A stretch of DNA of 64,000 bases. It comes from Nocardioides houyundeii (GTDB taxonomy: Bacteria > Actinomycetota > Actinomycetes > Propionibacteriales > Nocardioidaceae). Below, piece after piece: positions 17,421 through 26,621 of the stretch. Location: positions 2,356,001 through 2,420,000 of the forward strand of contig NZ_CP025581.1 of the NCBI RefSeq assembly GCF_002865585.1, given 5' to 3'. The notes below the pieces were generated by a model, which saw nothing but the letters and a program-made list of their open reading frames with translations, made no database searches and was not told the DNA's origin. Made by a program: the position numbers and the translations under genes. Numbering within the stretch: the stretch's first letter is position 1; every line of letters begins with the position of its first letter.

Positions 17421-20274
17421 TGCCCGCTGGCACCCGAGCGGCGTCGGCCCCCTGCGCTCCCCCCAGCACGTCGAGCCGACGCTGGTCCAGGGGCGACGGG
17501 CGACGATCCAGGCGCCGCTCCAGCAGCGTCGCGGCAGGCTCAGCCTGCCCGGCGTGCACGAGGCAGAAGAGCAGCGTCTCCTCCATCACCTCGCGCTGCG
17601 CCGCCGACCCGCCGACGCTCCCGAGCACCGGCATCAGGTCTGTGAGCAGCTGGGCGGCCTCGGCCCAGCGCTGCTCCAGCACCGCTGCCAGCGCGTCGCA
17701 GCACGCCGTCACCACCCCGGCCACGACGGTGTCCGACGAGCGCGCGCAGTGCTCGCGCAGCGAGGCGAGCCGAGCGGCGTCACCGGCACCCGCCAGGGCC
17801 ACCGCGGCGTGCATCGCCACGAAGGGCGTCTGCGGCCTCAGCAACAGCTCCTCGTCGGGACCGGACAGGGAGTCCAGGATGGACCGCATCGGCGGCGCAC
17901 TCCCCTCGCCCGCGAACGCCGCCGGCACGCCCAGCGCGTCAGCCGCCGCGGTGTCCCACTCCGCGGTGGTGACGCCCCAGCGCCACAGCAGGGACGCGGA
18001 GTCCACCAGGGAGCGGACGCCACAGACCCCGGGCGGGGCGAGCTGGGAGTAGTAGCGCCGACGTACCGCCTCGGTGTCGCCCAGCGCGAGCTCGTGCAAC
18101 GCGGCGTGCCAGGAGAAGTGCGCCCGGTGACTGGCGGACCGGCCACTCTCGGCGACCCAGTGGTCCAGCCACACCCGGCCCGCCTCGTGCTGCCCGGTCT
18201 CGTACATCACGTGGGTCAGGGCGTGCACCGCGTGCCCGGACGAGGGCTCGCACGACAGGGCGCTCTCCGCGAGGAGCCCCGCCTCCTCGAAACGGCTCTG
18301 GTCCTGCCGGGTGAAGGCGAGCAGCGAGATGTACCACCAGTGGTCGCCGTACGCCGGGGCGAGACCCTCGACCAGCTCCCAGGACTCGCGCTGCACGTCG
18401 GTGACCCCGGAGAAGGCGATGGTCGGCACGGCCGCGGAGACGGCCAGCACGTCCCGCGGATAGTTCGCGATGTGCGACATCAGGGCCTGGGCCCCGGAGC
18501 GGCGCACGTCGTCGACGCGGCGCGTCACCACGTCGACGAAGCTGCGCTCGCGGGCATCGCCCCGTCGGCCCACGGCCAGCTGAGCCGCCTCCAGCGAGGC
18601 GCGCACGTCCGCCTCGGCGCCGGCCTCGTGGCCCAGCATCGCCAGGGCCGCGTGCGCCATCGCGAAGTCGGGATCGAGCCTGGCCGCCTCGCGGATCAGC
18701 TCGTCCCCACCGGACTGCAGGCGCATCACGCGCTCCAGTCCGGCGTTGTACGCCGCCGCTGCCTCGGCGGTCGAGGACAGCGGCAGGCCGAGCGGGTCCC
18801 GCGGGCGAGCGATCGGGTGGTGCCCGCCCACCAGCCGGCCGTCCTCCAGGCGGCGCGGCAGCGGAGCCACCGCATCGAGCACCGAGGAGGCCAGGGCCAG
18901 CGCCTGGGTGCGGATCTCCGGCACCGCGGTCGACTCCCAGAGCTCGCCGCGGCGCAGCGCTCCCAGGGTCCACACGGGCGCGTCGGCGGTGCCCGCCGAG
19001 TCGACCAGGCGACCGGCGTCTGTGCGGAAGCCCATCCCGGCAGTGGCGATGGTGGCCAGGGCGGTGCCGGCGCGAGGCCGCAGCAGGTCGTCGAGCAGCT
19101 CGTTGCCAAGGAGCCGGATGTCGGACTGCGGACCGGTGCAGTTCACCACCCAGCCGACGTCGCGACGGCGACCGTCCGACAGGGTCACCGACAGACCACC
19201 ACGGGGCAGGGGCTCGGCCGCGACGACCTCCGCCGCCTCGATCGAGAGCCGACCGGTCTCCCACATCTCGCGCATGGTCACCGCGCTGGACGGGGCCATC
19301 CGGTGACGGACGACGTTCCACTCCCCCGCGTCACGCGCCATGAACTCCAGGCGGTCCTCCTCGCTGAACCGCTCCCACAAGGCGGCCACGCGGAACCGCA
19401 GCCCGTCCACCGCGGGGCGCCAGTCGCCGCTCGCCTCCTGCACCTGCTCGATGTGCTGGGCGGTGGCCTTGCGCACCTCTTCCAGCGTGGTGCCCCAGTC
19501 GGAGATGTCGGGGATGGCTGCCAGCTTCGGAGTGGACAGGTGCGCCTTGGGCAGGCGCGCGCGCCGGGACACGGCGAACAGGCGGCGGTCGGGCCGGGCC
19601 CCGGGGCCGGCCACCGACAGCGCGACGTCGACCATGGTCAGCCCCGAGCCCACGACCAGCACGTCGGCGGGACCGGACTGGTCCCGGCGTACGACGTCGA
19701 GCGCGCCGGGCTGCCAGGGGTCGGCCACGAAGAACGCCGACTGCCGCAGCTCCTCCGGCGCCCAGCCGTGGCCCACCTGGGGCAGGCCGGTGGCGACCAC
19801 CACGGCGTCGGCCTCGATCTCGCCGCGGTCGGTCAGGACCGAGCAGCCGGTCGACGTACGCCGGAGGCCGACGGCGCGGGCGCGGACGTGCTCGATCCCC
19901 ACCGTCCCCGCGGTCGCCGCGATCGCGTCGGCGAGCGTGTCGTCGAGGTAGAGCGCGAAGTGGCGCCGGGGCACGAAGGCGGCGGGGTCCGGGTCGCAAC
20001 CGGCCACGTGCCGGGCCCGCCAGGAGACGAAGTGCGCGGGATCCTCGGGCAGGGCGCTCATCCCGGCCACGGTGACGTTGAGCAGGTGGCCTTCGTCCGG
20101 GGTGCCGAAGGCGACGCCACGGGCCCATCGGTCCGCGGGATCGAGGAGCACCACGTCGAGGGCGGTGGAGCGTCGACCCGCCTCGCGCAGCAGGTGGATG
20201 GCGGTCAGGGTGCCGCTCGCGCCGGCACCGACGACGACCACCTTCGCTCGTGCGGCTCTCGGTGATGTCGACAT
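17410..20274 (-). CDS. Fusion: FAD/NAD(P)-binding oxidoreductase plus TTC38-type TPR protein
   Basis: 954 residues. The first half is a flavoprotein of the NAD_binding_9/HpnW-like type: VVVVGAGASGTLTAIHLL near residue 13, GVAFGTPDEGHLLNV near 55, a second Rossmann motif DVLVVGSGLTMVDVAL near 185, and NCTGP near 350. The second half (from about residue 515, TAEAAAAYNAGLERVM) matches the TTC38 family. Its marks are HWWYISLLAFTRQDQ, GHAVHALTHVMYETGQHEAG and LVDSASLLWRWGV. Both halves are normally separate proteins. ATG 20274 has AAGGAG five bases upstream. The reaction and substrate are unknown; the flavin half could hydroxylate or reduce a small molecule while the TPR half binds a partner. No frameshift is seen across the junction. 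Confidence 0.75.
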   Translation of the reverse strand: MSTSPRAARAKVVVVGAGASGTLTAIHLLREAGRRSTALDVVLLDPADRWARGVAFGTPDEGHLLNVTVAGMSALPEDPAHFVSWRARHVAGCDPDPAAFVPRRHFALYLDDTLADAIAATAGTVGIEHVRARAVGLRRTSTGCSVLTDRGEIEADAVVVATGLPQVGHGWAPEELRQSAFFVADPWQPGALDVVRRDQSGPADVLVVGSGLTMVDVALSVAGPGARPDRRLFAVSRRARLPKAHLSTPKLAAIPDISDWGTTLEEVRKATAQHIEQVQEASGDWRPAVDGLRFRVAALWERFSEEDRLEFMARDAGEWNVVRHRMAPSSAVTMREMWETGRLSIEAAEVVAAEPLPRGGLSVTLSDGRRRDVGWVVNCTGPQSDIRLLGNELLDDLLRPRAGTALATIATAGMGFRTDAGRLVDSAGTADAPVWTLGALRRGELWESTAVPEIRTQALALASSVLDAVAPLPRRLEDGRLVGGHHPIARPRDPLGLPLSSTAEAAAAYNAGLERVMRLQSGGDELIREAARLDPDFAMAHAALAMLGHEAGAEADVRASLEAAQLAVGRRGDARERSFVDVVTRRVDDVRRSGAQALMSHIANYPRDVLAVSAAVPTIAFSGVTDVQRESWELVEGLAPAYGDHWWYISLLAFTRQDQSRFEEAGLLAESALSCEPSSGHAVHALTHVMYETGQHEAGRVWLDHWVAESGRSASHRAHFSWHAALHELALGDTEAVRRRYYSQLAPPGVCGVRSLVDSASLLWRWGVTTAEWDTAAADALGVPAAFAGEGSAPPMRSILDSLSGPDEELLLRPQTPFVAMHAAVALAGAGDAARLASLREHCARSSDTVVAGVVTACCDALAAVLEQRWAEAAQLLTDLMPVLGSVGGSAAQREVMEETLLFCLVHAGQAEPAATLLERRLDRRPSPLDQRRLDVLGGAQGADAARVPAGSGA

Positions 20275-20437
20275 GCTGACTCCTTGCTCGGTCCGTCTCA
20301 GCGGCTGACACAAGCACGTCAGCACAGCATCCAGGATCACTTGACCTGTATGTCACTAAGATTGATTAACTTTGACAAGGAATGCAAGCCAGCCACGGGT
20401 TCACCAGGACACGAACTGGACACGAAGGGCCGAGTCG
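20275..20437. other. Intergenic promoter region upstream of the FAD-TPR fusion gene
   Basis: This stretch is markedly more AT-rich than its surroundings between about 20340 and 20395. On the minus strand TTGTCA and TGACAT stand 17 bases apart, a fair -35/-10 pair reading into the fusion gene. No gene is seen here. Confidence 0.35.
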
Positions 20438-20469
20438 CCTCGGGGCGCGACCAAGGTCACGCCCCGAGG
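20438..20469 (-). terminator. Terminator downstream of the lipase gene
   Basis: A 10-bp stem (20438-20447 with 20460-20469, CCTCGGGGCG arm) continues past one mismatch into four more pairs and a four-base loop. It lies about 50 bp past the lipase stop and probably ends that transcript. Confidence 0.7.
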
Positions 20470-20517
20470 TGGAGACCCACGCCGCCCACGCCGCCCACTC
20501 CGCGCGAGTCGCGCGAC

Positions 20518-21735
20518 CTAGAGCCTCCAGCAGGAGCTGGCGGCCGGCAGCCCGGCGAACCGGGCCTCCATGAAGCCGTAGACCTCCGTGGCGTTGTTGA
20601 GCATGCCGCCCACGTGCAGCGGGGTGGCGTTGGTGCTGAGTCGCACGTTGGCCTGGCGATCGCACCAGTCGACGGCCAGCTGTCGACCGACCCGGTAGGG
20701 AACGACGTCGTCGAGCAGGCTCTGGGTGAGGAGCACGGGGGCGCTCGGCTTGCGCAGACCGATGCGCTGTTCGGCGATCATCGTCTTGAAGGGCTCGCGC
20801 TCGATCAGCTGGCCGAGGCTGGAGCCGTCCGCGGTGTAGTCGGAGGACTTGGTGAAGGCGGATCCCAGAAGGTCGAAGACGCAGTTGTCGGAGATCCGGG
20901 CGAACATCTTCTTGCCGGCGTCGTTGAGGTAGTCGTTGATGTTCAGCCCGTAGCTGGCCGAGAGGCCGGCGATCGCGTACCAGGTGAACTCGGAGTAGAG
21001 CGTGCCGTCGATGGCGCCCGGCAGCGCCCGCAGGTCCGCCGGGACCGCGCCCGCGACCGTCCCCTTGATCTTCAGCTCCGGTGCGTAGGTAGCGGCGAGC
21101 TCCGCCGCGGACGCGGCGCCGGCCCCACCTTGCGAGTAGCCGTAGAGACCCACCGGGCTGGTGCCGGACAGCCCGGTGCCAGAAAGCCGCTGCGCGGCGC
21201 GCACAGCGTCCAGCACCGCGTGACCCTGCGACTCGCGGTCCATGTAGGTGTGCAGCCCCGCGGTGCCGAGGCCCTCGTAGTCGGTCATCGCGATCGCGTA
21301 GCCGCGAGCCAGGAGACCGGCCATGAAGATCGACTCGTACTCGAAGCCCTCGCTGAACTGGCGGGATGGGGCGCAGGTGTCACCGACCCCCTGCGTGCCG
21401 ACCGCGTAGCCGATGACCGGGCGCGTGCCCTTGCCCACCCACGGCGCCTTCGGCACGATGACGGACCCCGAGACCGCGATGGCCCTGCCGGTGCGGTTGG
21501 TGGACCGGTAGAGCACCCGGGTCGAGGTGTAGGCCAGGTCCTTCACCGCTGCGGGATCCAGCAGATAGCCCAGTCGCTCGCTGCGGATCACGTCGCCATT
21601 GTTGGCCGGGAGCGTCGCGGGGGCTTGGTAGAAGGGCGGCAGGTCCTCCGCGGCCTGCGCGGCCGGTGCGGAGAACGGGATGAGCAGCATGGCCGCCGCG
21701 GCGGCGAGTCCTGCGGTGAGACGAGAAGGTGACAT
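20518..21735 (-). CDS. Secreted lipase, LIP (secretory lipase) family
   Basis: 405 residues with a signal peptide (1-29, ending near APAAQAAED). The alpha/beta-hydrolase nucleophile elbow reads GYSQGG (SPVGLYGYSQGGAGAA, about residue 195). The catalytic aspartate is likely in LLDDVVPY and the histidine in TPLHVGG. These are features of the secretory lipase (LIP) family of actinobacteria and fungi, which hydrolyse triacylglycerols or esters outside the cell. Cysteines at CAPSRQ, NCVFD, DWCDR and SSCWRL could form two disulfides. ATG 21735 follows AAGGAG with six bases between. It ends near a strong hairpin and appears monocistronic. Confidence 0.88.
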   Translation of the reverse strand: MSPSRLTAGLAAAAAMLLIPFSAPAAQAAEDLPPFYQAPATLPANNGDVIRSERLGYLLDPAAVKDLAYTSTRVLYRSTNRTGRAIAVSGSVIVPKAPWVGKGTRPVIGYAVGTQGVGDTCAPSRQFSEGFEYESIFMAGLLARGYAIAMTDYEGLGTAGLHTYMDRESQGHAVLDAVRAAQRLSGTGLSGTSPVGLYGYSQGGAGAASAAELAATYAPELKIKGTVAGAVPADLRALPGAIDGTLYSEFTWYAIAGLSASYGLNINDYLNDAGKKMFARISDNCVFDLLGSAFTKSSDYTADGSSLGQLIEREPFKTMIAEQRIGLRKPSAPVLLTQSLLDDVVPYRVGRQLAVDWCDRQANVRLSTNATPLHVGGMLNNATEVYGFMEARFAGLPAASSCWRL

Positions 21736-21958
21736 CGACAGCTCCTTTGATTACCCCCGAGTAGGAAGGTCAGCAGAACATGTGACGGGCGTCACAGGCA
21801 ACCCTCGCTGCCGGGCCAGCACGGGACGTTCCAGCGCTCGACGCCGGGTCGACGTCAGGGGTCACATGGCAGAATGAGGGCGCGCTCCGGGACTCCGTGA
21901 GCGCGTACTCAGCCGGCTCCCCGTCGGCGTCCGCGCGGGCTTCGAGGAGCGAACTGCC

Positions 21959-23164
21959 ATGGAGGTAACCCCACTCGTCTGGGGACTGACGATCGTCGGG
22001 ATCCTGGGCCTGCTGGCCTTCGACTTCATCTTCCACGTGCGCAAGGCGCACGTGCCGACCCTGCGCGAGGCGGCCATCTGGTCGGCCCTCTACGTCGGCT
22101 TCGCGATCCTCTTCGGTCTCGGGATGCTGCTGTTCGCCGGTGGCGGCCCCGGCTCTGAGTACTTCGCCGGCTACGTCACCGAGAAGGCACTCTCGGTCGA
22201 CAACCTGTTCGTCTTCCTGATCATCATGGCGAGCTTCCGCGTGCCCCGTGAGGACCAGCAGAAGGTGCTGCTGTTCGGCATCGTGTTCGCCCTCATCGCC
22301 CGCACCGGCTTCATCCTCCTCGGCGCCGCGCTGATCAACCAGTTCGCCTGGATCTTCTACCTCTTCGGCCTGATCCTCCTGCTCACCGCCGGCAACCTGC
22401 TCAAGCCGGAGGACGAGGAAGAGCACGGCGCGGACAACTTCATCATCCGGATCGCCAAGAAGTTCATGCACACCAGCGACCATTACGACGGCGACAGGCT
22501 CTTCACCGTCGAGAACGGCAAGCGCGTCATGACGCCGATGCTGCTGGTGATGGTGGCGATCGGTGGCACCGACATCCTGTTCGCCCTCGACTCCATCCCG
22601 GCCATCTTCGGGCTGACCCAGAACACCTACATCGTGTTCACCGCGACGGCGTTCTCGCTGCTCGGCCTGAGGCAGCTGTTCTTCCTCATCGACGGTCTGC
22701 TCGACCGGTTGATCTACCTCTCCTACGGCCTGGCCGCGATCCTGGCGTTCATCGGCGTCAAGCTGATCCTGCACGCGCTGCACGAGAACAACCTGCCCTT
22801 CATCAACGACGGCGAGCACGTCCCGGTCGTCGAGGTCGGCATCGGCCTTTCCCTCGCGGTGATCATCGGCGTGCTGGCCGTCACCGTGGTCGCCTCCCTG
22901 GTCAGCCCCGCGGGCAAGGCGCAGACGGCGATCGCGAACGCCCGCCGCCACGCCACGGCGTACCTCGACTCCGAGTACACCCACGACCCGGCCGAGCGGG
23001 AGCGGATCTACAACGCGCTGCTCGCCGAGCGCGAGCAGATCATCGCGCTGGGCCCGAAGTACCGCGAGAAGGCACGCGCGGAGGCCGACCTGATGGACCT
23101 TCTCGAGCGGGCACGCTCCAGCCGCGACGAGGCCGTGGCCCGGGGCGAGGCCAAGCCCCGATGA
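21959..23164 (+). CDS. TerC-family integral membrane protein
   Basis: 401 residues with about nine membrane helices. The two acidic family motifs are present: TEKALSVDNLFVF (near residue 75) and GGTDILFALDSIPAIFG (near residue 200). TerC proteins of the Alx/MeeF type are linked to manganese export and pH or tellurite response, and are thought to load exported metalloenzymes. A charged C-terminal tail of about 80 residues (RRHATAYLDSEYTHDPAERERIYNALL region) looks helical and cytoplasmic. The start at 21959 has GAGGAG upstream. Its stop overlaps the next ATG by four bases, so the DoxX gene is translationally coupled. I found no clear yybP-ykoY riboswitch in the 180 bp before it. Confidence 0.9.
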   Translation: MEVTPLVWGLTIVGILGLLAFDFIFHVRKAHVPTLREAAIWSALYVGFAILFGLGMLLFAGGGPGSEYFAGYVTEKALSVDNLFVFLIIMASFRVPREDQQKVLLFGIVFALIARTGFILLGAALINQFAWIFYLFGLILLLTAGNLLKPEDEEEHGADNFIIRIAKKFMHTSDHYDGDRLFTVENGKRVMTPMLLVMVAIGGTDILFALDSIPAIFGLTQNTYIVFTATAFSLLGLRQLFFLIDGLLDRLIYLSYGLAAILAFIGVKLILHALHENNLPFINDGEHVPVVEVGIGLSLAVIIGVLAVTVVASLVSPAGKAQTAIANARRHATAYLDSEYTHDPAERERIYNALLAEREQIIALGPKYREKARAEADLMDLLERARSSRDEAVARGEAKPR

Positions 23165-23619
23165 GGGCCGCGGCGCTGCTTCCGCCGACCCCGGCGACGT
23201 CCCGGCTCCAGGACGTCGCACGCTGGCTGCTCGGCGCCGCACTGCTCTTCGCCGGCACCACCCACCTCACCACCGCCCGCCAGGAGTTCCAGGCGCAGGT
23301 CCCTTCCTGGTTCCCCGTCGACAGCGACGTGGTGGTCGTGGTCTCGGGCGTGGCGGAGATCGGCCTCGGCCTCGGGCTGCTCCTGCTGGCCCGCCCGAAG
23401 GTGCTCGTGGGCATCGTGACGGCCGGCTTCTTCGTCGCGGTGTTCCCGGGCAACATCGCCCAGTACGTCGAAGGAACCGACGCCTTCGGCCTGGACAGTG
23501 ACCGGGCCCGACTGGTCCGGCTCTTCTTCCAGCCGCTGCTGGTGCTGTGGGCGCTGTGGTCGACCGGGGCGCTGCGCGCCCTGCGCGAGGCCGCCACGGG
23601 ACGCCGCCCGTCAGCCTGA
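23161..23619 (+). CDS. DoxX-like membrane protein
   Basis: 152 residues with four predicted membrane helices (WLLGAALLFAGTTHL, VVVVVSGVAEIGLGLGLLLL, VGIVTAGFFVAVFPGNIAQYV, FFQPLLVLWALW). The pattern AxxxxFAGxxHL and GxxExxLGxxL is that of the DoxX/DoxD-like family, whose members are membrane subunits of oxidoreductases or act in redox homeostasis. The ATGA overlap with terC indicates co-expression. The specific role is unknown. Confidence 0.78.
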   Translation: MRAAALLPPTPATSRLQDVARWLLGAALLFAGTTHLTTARQEFQAQVPSWFPVDSDVVVVVSGVAEIGLGLGLLLLARPKVLVGIVTAGFFVAVFPGNIAQYVEGTDAFGLDSDRARLVRLFFQPLLVLWALWSTGALRALREAATGRRPSA

Positions 23620-23648
23620 TCCGGCCGCGCTCCCCCCGTCAGACCTCG

Positions 23649-26621
23649 TCAGCCCCAGAAGATCCGCTCGACCACCGCGTGGGCTCGCCGGGTGGTGCGC
23701 AGGTAGTCGTTGACCATGCGGTCGGAGTCCCCCGGCTCGTAGCCGAGCACGATGGCGACCGCCGCCTTCTCCTTCGCGTCCTGGGGCAGCTGGTCCACCG
23801 CCTTGCCGCGCACCTGGGTGGCGGCGTTGCGGACGTGGCTCACCAGCCGCCAGGCCGACTCCAACGTCCCTGCGTCCTGGTCTGAGATGAGTCCGGCCTC
23901 GGCCGCCGCAGCGAGGGCCTCCAGGGTCATCGGTGTCCGGAGCCCGGGCACCGCACCGGCGTGCCGCAGCTGCAGCAGCTGCACGGTCCACTCGATGTCG
24001 GCCAGCCCGCCCCGGCCCAGCTTGAGGTGCGTGTGGGGATCGGCCCCCCGGGGCAGGCGCTCGTGGTCCACCCGGGCCTTGATCCGACGGATCTCGACCA
24101 CGTCGTCCACACTGATGCCGCCCTCGGGGAACCGCAGCGGGTCGATCAGCTCGGTGAAGCGCCTGCGGAGGTCCGGGTCGCCGACGGTGGCGTCAGCCCG
24201 CAGCAGCGCCTGTGCCTCCCAGACCTGGGACCATTTCGCGTAGTACGACGCGTAGGACTCCACCGTCCTCACCAAGGGCCCCTGCTTGCCTTCCGGGCGC
24301 AGGCCGGCATCGACCTCCAGTGCAGGATCGCTGCCGGGCATGGCGAGCAGGCGCCGCAGCTCGTGGGCGACCGCTTGCGCGAAGGAGGCGGCGCGGTGGC
24401 TGTCGGCTCCGGGCACCGGCTCGTAGACGAACATGACGTCCGCGTCGCTGCCGTAGGACAGCTCGAAGCCGCCGTACCGGCCCATGGCGACGATCGCCAG
24501 GCGGGCGGGGGGCTCGGCGACCCCACGCTGGCGGCAGATCTCGCCCGAGGCCACGTCCAGGGTGGCCTCCAAGGTGGCGTCGGTGAGCCGGGCCAACGCC
24601 CGACCCACGTCCGCCACGTCCGTCTCGCCGAACAGGTCGCCCGCCGAGATCCGGAACAGCTCACGTCGTCGTACCGCCCGCACCGCTCGTACGGCGTCCT
24701 CCGCGGAGGGCTGCCGGCCGGCGGTGGCCCGCATCTCGGCGGTGAGTGCCTCCGCGCTCAGCGGTGTCAGGTCCTCCCCCAGCATCCGCACCCCCTGAGG
24801 CTCACGCTCCAGCAGGTCGGTGGCGTAGCGAGAGGTGGAGAGCACTCGCGCCAGCCGCTGAGCCACCTGCCCCTCGTCGCGCAGCTGACGCAGGTACCAG
24901 TGGCTCTTCCCCAGTGCCTCACTGATCCGGCGGAACCCGAAGAGCCCGGCGTCAGGGTCGGGTGAGCTCGCGAACCAGCCGAGCATGACCGGCAGCAGCG
25001 TCCGCTGGATGGCCGCGGATCGGGACACGCCGCTGGTCATCGCCTCCAGGTGGCGCAGCGCCGCCCGGGGGTCTGCGTAGCCCAGGGCCATCAGCCGGGT
25101 CTCGGCCTGCTCGGGCGTGAGCCGGGCGTCCGGGCCTGGGATCCGCGCCACGGATTCGAGGAGCGGACGGTAGAAGAGCTTCTCGTGCAGCCGCCGCACC
25201 TCGCGGCGGTGGTAGTGCCAGGTCTTCTCAAGCAGCTGGACCGGCTCCCGGAAGAAGCCCATCGAGCGTCCTAGGCGGCGCAGGTCGCCCTCGTCCTCGG
25301 GCACCACGTGGATCCGGCGCAGCTGGTAGAGCTGGATCCGGTGCTCCAGCGACCGCAGGAAGGAGTAGGCCTCGTGCAGCGCCTCCCCGTCCTCGCGCCC
25401 GACGTACCCACCCCGGGTGAGCTCCGCCAGCGCGCTGAGCGTGGTCGGCGTGCGCAGGCGCTCGTCCGCGCGTCCATGCACCAGCTGCAGCAGCTGGACG
25501 GCGAACTCGACGTCGCGCAGTCCCCCTGAGCCCAGCTTGAGCTGACGGGCGGCCTCCTTGCTCGGGATGTGGTCGATCACCCGACGCCGCATCGCCTGCA
25601 CGTCGAGGACGAACCCTTCCCGCTCCGCGACCCGCCACACCATCGGCTGCACCATCTCCACGAATGCCCGCCCCAGGACCAGGTCGCCGGCCACGGGCCG
25701 GGCCTTGAGCAGCGCCTGGAACTCCCAGGTCTTGGCCCACCGCTCGTAGTAGCCCTGGTGGCTCGCGAGCGTGCGCACCAGGGGTCCGGCCTTGCCCTCG
25801 GGACGCAGGGCGGCGTCGACCGGCCAGATCGTGCCCTCCCCGGTGTGCTCGGAGCAGATCTGGATCAGGTGGCTCGCCAGCTGCGCGGCCGCTCGGGTGC
25901 CGGCGTTCTCGTCGACCCCCTCGGCCACCTCGTGCACGAAGATGACGTCCACGTCGGAGACGTAGTTGAGCTCGTGGCCGCCGCACTTGCCCATCGCCAC
26001 CACCGCCAGCTTGCACTTCCTCCAGTCCTCCCCGAGGCGGGCGCGTGCCACCGCCAAGGCAGCGTCGAGGGTGCCCGCGGCGAGGTCGGCGAGCTCCGCG
26101 GCGGTGTCGTCCAGACTCTGGTGGTGCGCCAGGTCGCGTGCCGCCAGCCGTAGCAGGATCCTGCGGTACTCCACCCGCAGCGCGTCCACCGCCGCTCCGT
26201 CGGGGAGCGATGCCACCGGACAGTCCGATCGCGCGTCCGCGCCCACGGCTTCGAGCAGCTGAGCACGGACGGCCCAGGCTGCCGGACGGCTGCACCCCAG
26301 GTGGGGGTCGGTGAGCTCGCGCCACTGCTCCGGCCGGCGGACCAGGTGGTCCCCGAGAGCCTCGCTGGCGCCGAGGACCGAGAGCAGCCGCATCGCAGTG
26401 CCCTCGTCGTCCACGAGCTCGGCCAGCATCTCGGGGTCGGCCCCTGGGCTGGCGGTCATCCTCACCAGGCTGGACAGCGCCAGGTCCGGGTCGGCGGTCC
26501 GGGAGAACGTCGAGAGCAGGGGGGCAGCGTGCTCGCCCAGCTCCGACAGCTCCTGCCGGACTCGGTCCGGCTCCTGGAAGCCGGCTCGGATCAGCGCGGT
26601 GTTGCTCGGCTCAGCCGGCAT
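23649..26621 (-). CDS. glnE: Glutamine-synthetase adenylyltransferase/adenylyl-removing enzyme
   Basis: 990 residues, the usual length for actinobacterial GlnE. Two nucleotidyltransferase domains each carry the metal-binding G/V-S-D-x-D motif: LNYVSDVDVIFVHE (about residue 220) and LSYGSDADVMFVYE (about residue 735). Each is followed by the GlnD-type helical domain, with LKLGSGGLRDVEF and LKLGRGGLADIEW. The enzyme attaches or removes AMP on glutamine synthetase in response to nitrogen status. It overlaps the preceding membrane-protein gene by 11 bp and lies in one unit with glnA2. The adenylylated enzyme is normally GlnA1, which is not in this window. Confidence 0.95.
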   Translation of the reverse strand: MPAEPSNTALIRAGFQEPDRVRQELSELGEHAAPLLSTFSRTADPDLALSSLVRMTASPGADPEMLAELVDDEGTAMRLLSVLGASEALGDHLVRRPEQWRELTDPHLGCSRPAAWAVRAQLLEAVGADARSDCPVASLPDGAAVDALRVEYRRILLRLAARDLAHHQSLDDTAAELADLAAGTLDAALAVARARLGEDWRKCKLAVVAMGKCGGHELNYVSDVDVIFVHEVAEGVDENAGTRAAAQLASHLIQICSEHTGEGTIWPVDAALRPEGKAGPLVRTLASHQGYYERWAKTWEFQALLKARPVAGDLVLGRAFVEMVQPMVWRVAEREGFVLDVQAMRRRVIDHIPSKEAARQLKLGSGGLRDVEFAVQLLQLVHGRADERLRTPTTLSALAELTRGGYVGREDGEALHEAYSFLRSLEHRIQLYQLRRIHVVPEDEGDLRRLGRSMGFFREPVQLLEKTWHYHRREVRRLHEKLFYRPLLESVARIPGPDARLTPEQAETRLMALGYADPRAALRHLEAMTSGVSRSAAIQRTLLPVMLGWFASSPDPDAGLFGFRRISEALGKSHWYLRQLRDEGQVAQRLARVLSTSRYATDLLEREPQGVRMLGEDLTPLSAEALTAEMRATAGRQPSAEDAVRAVRAVRRRELFRISAGDLFGETDVADVGRALARLTDATLEATLDVASGEICRQRGVAEPPARLAIVAMGRYGGFELSYGSDADVMFVYEPVPGADSHRAASFAQAVAHELRRLLAMPGSDPALEVDAGLRPEGKQGPLVRTVESYASYYAKWSQVWEAQALLRADATVGDPDLRRRFTELIDPLRFPEGGISVDDVVEIRRIKARVDHERLPRGADPHTHLKLGRGGLADIEWTVQLLQLRHAGAVPGLRTPMTLEALAAAAEAGLISDQDAGTLESAWRLVSHVRNAATQVRGKAVDQLPQDAKEKAAVAIVLGYEPGDSDRMVNDYLRTTRRAHAVVERIFWG

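Noticed and set aside
21776..21958. Manganese (yybP-ykoY) riboswitch ahead of terC
   Set aside because: A short hairpin is present (CGCGCTC/GAGCGCG near 21890) but I could not find the conserved riboswitch core.
25228..26325. 365-codon second frame within glnE
   Set aside because: It is the shifted shadow of glnE, rich in Arg/Gly/Pro; glnE itself is intact.
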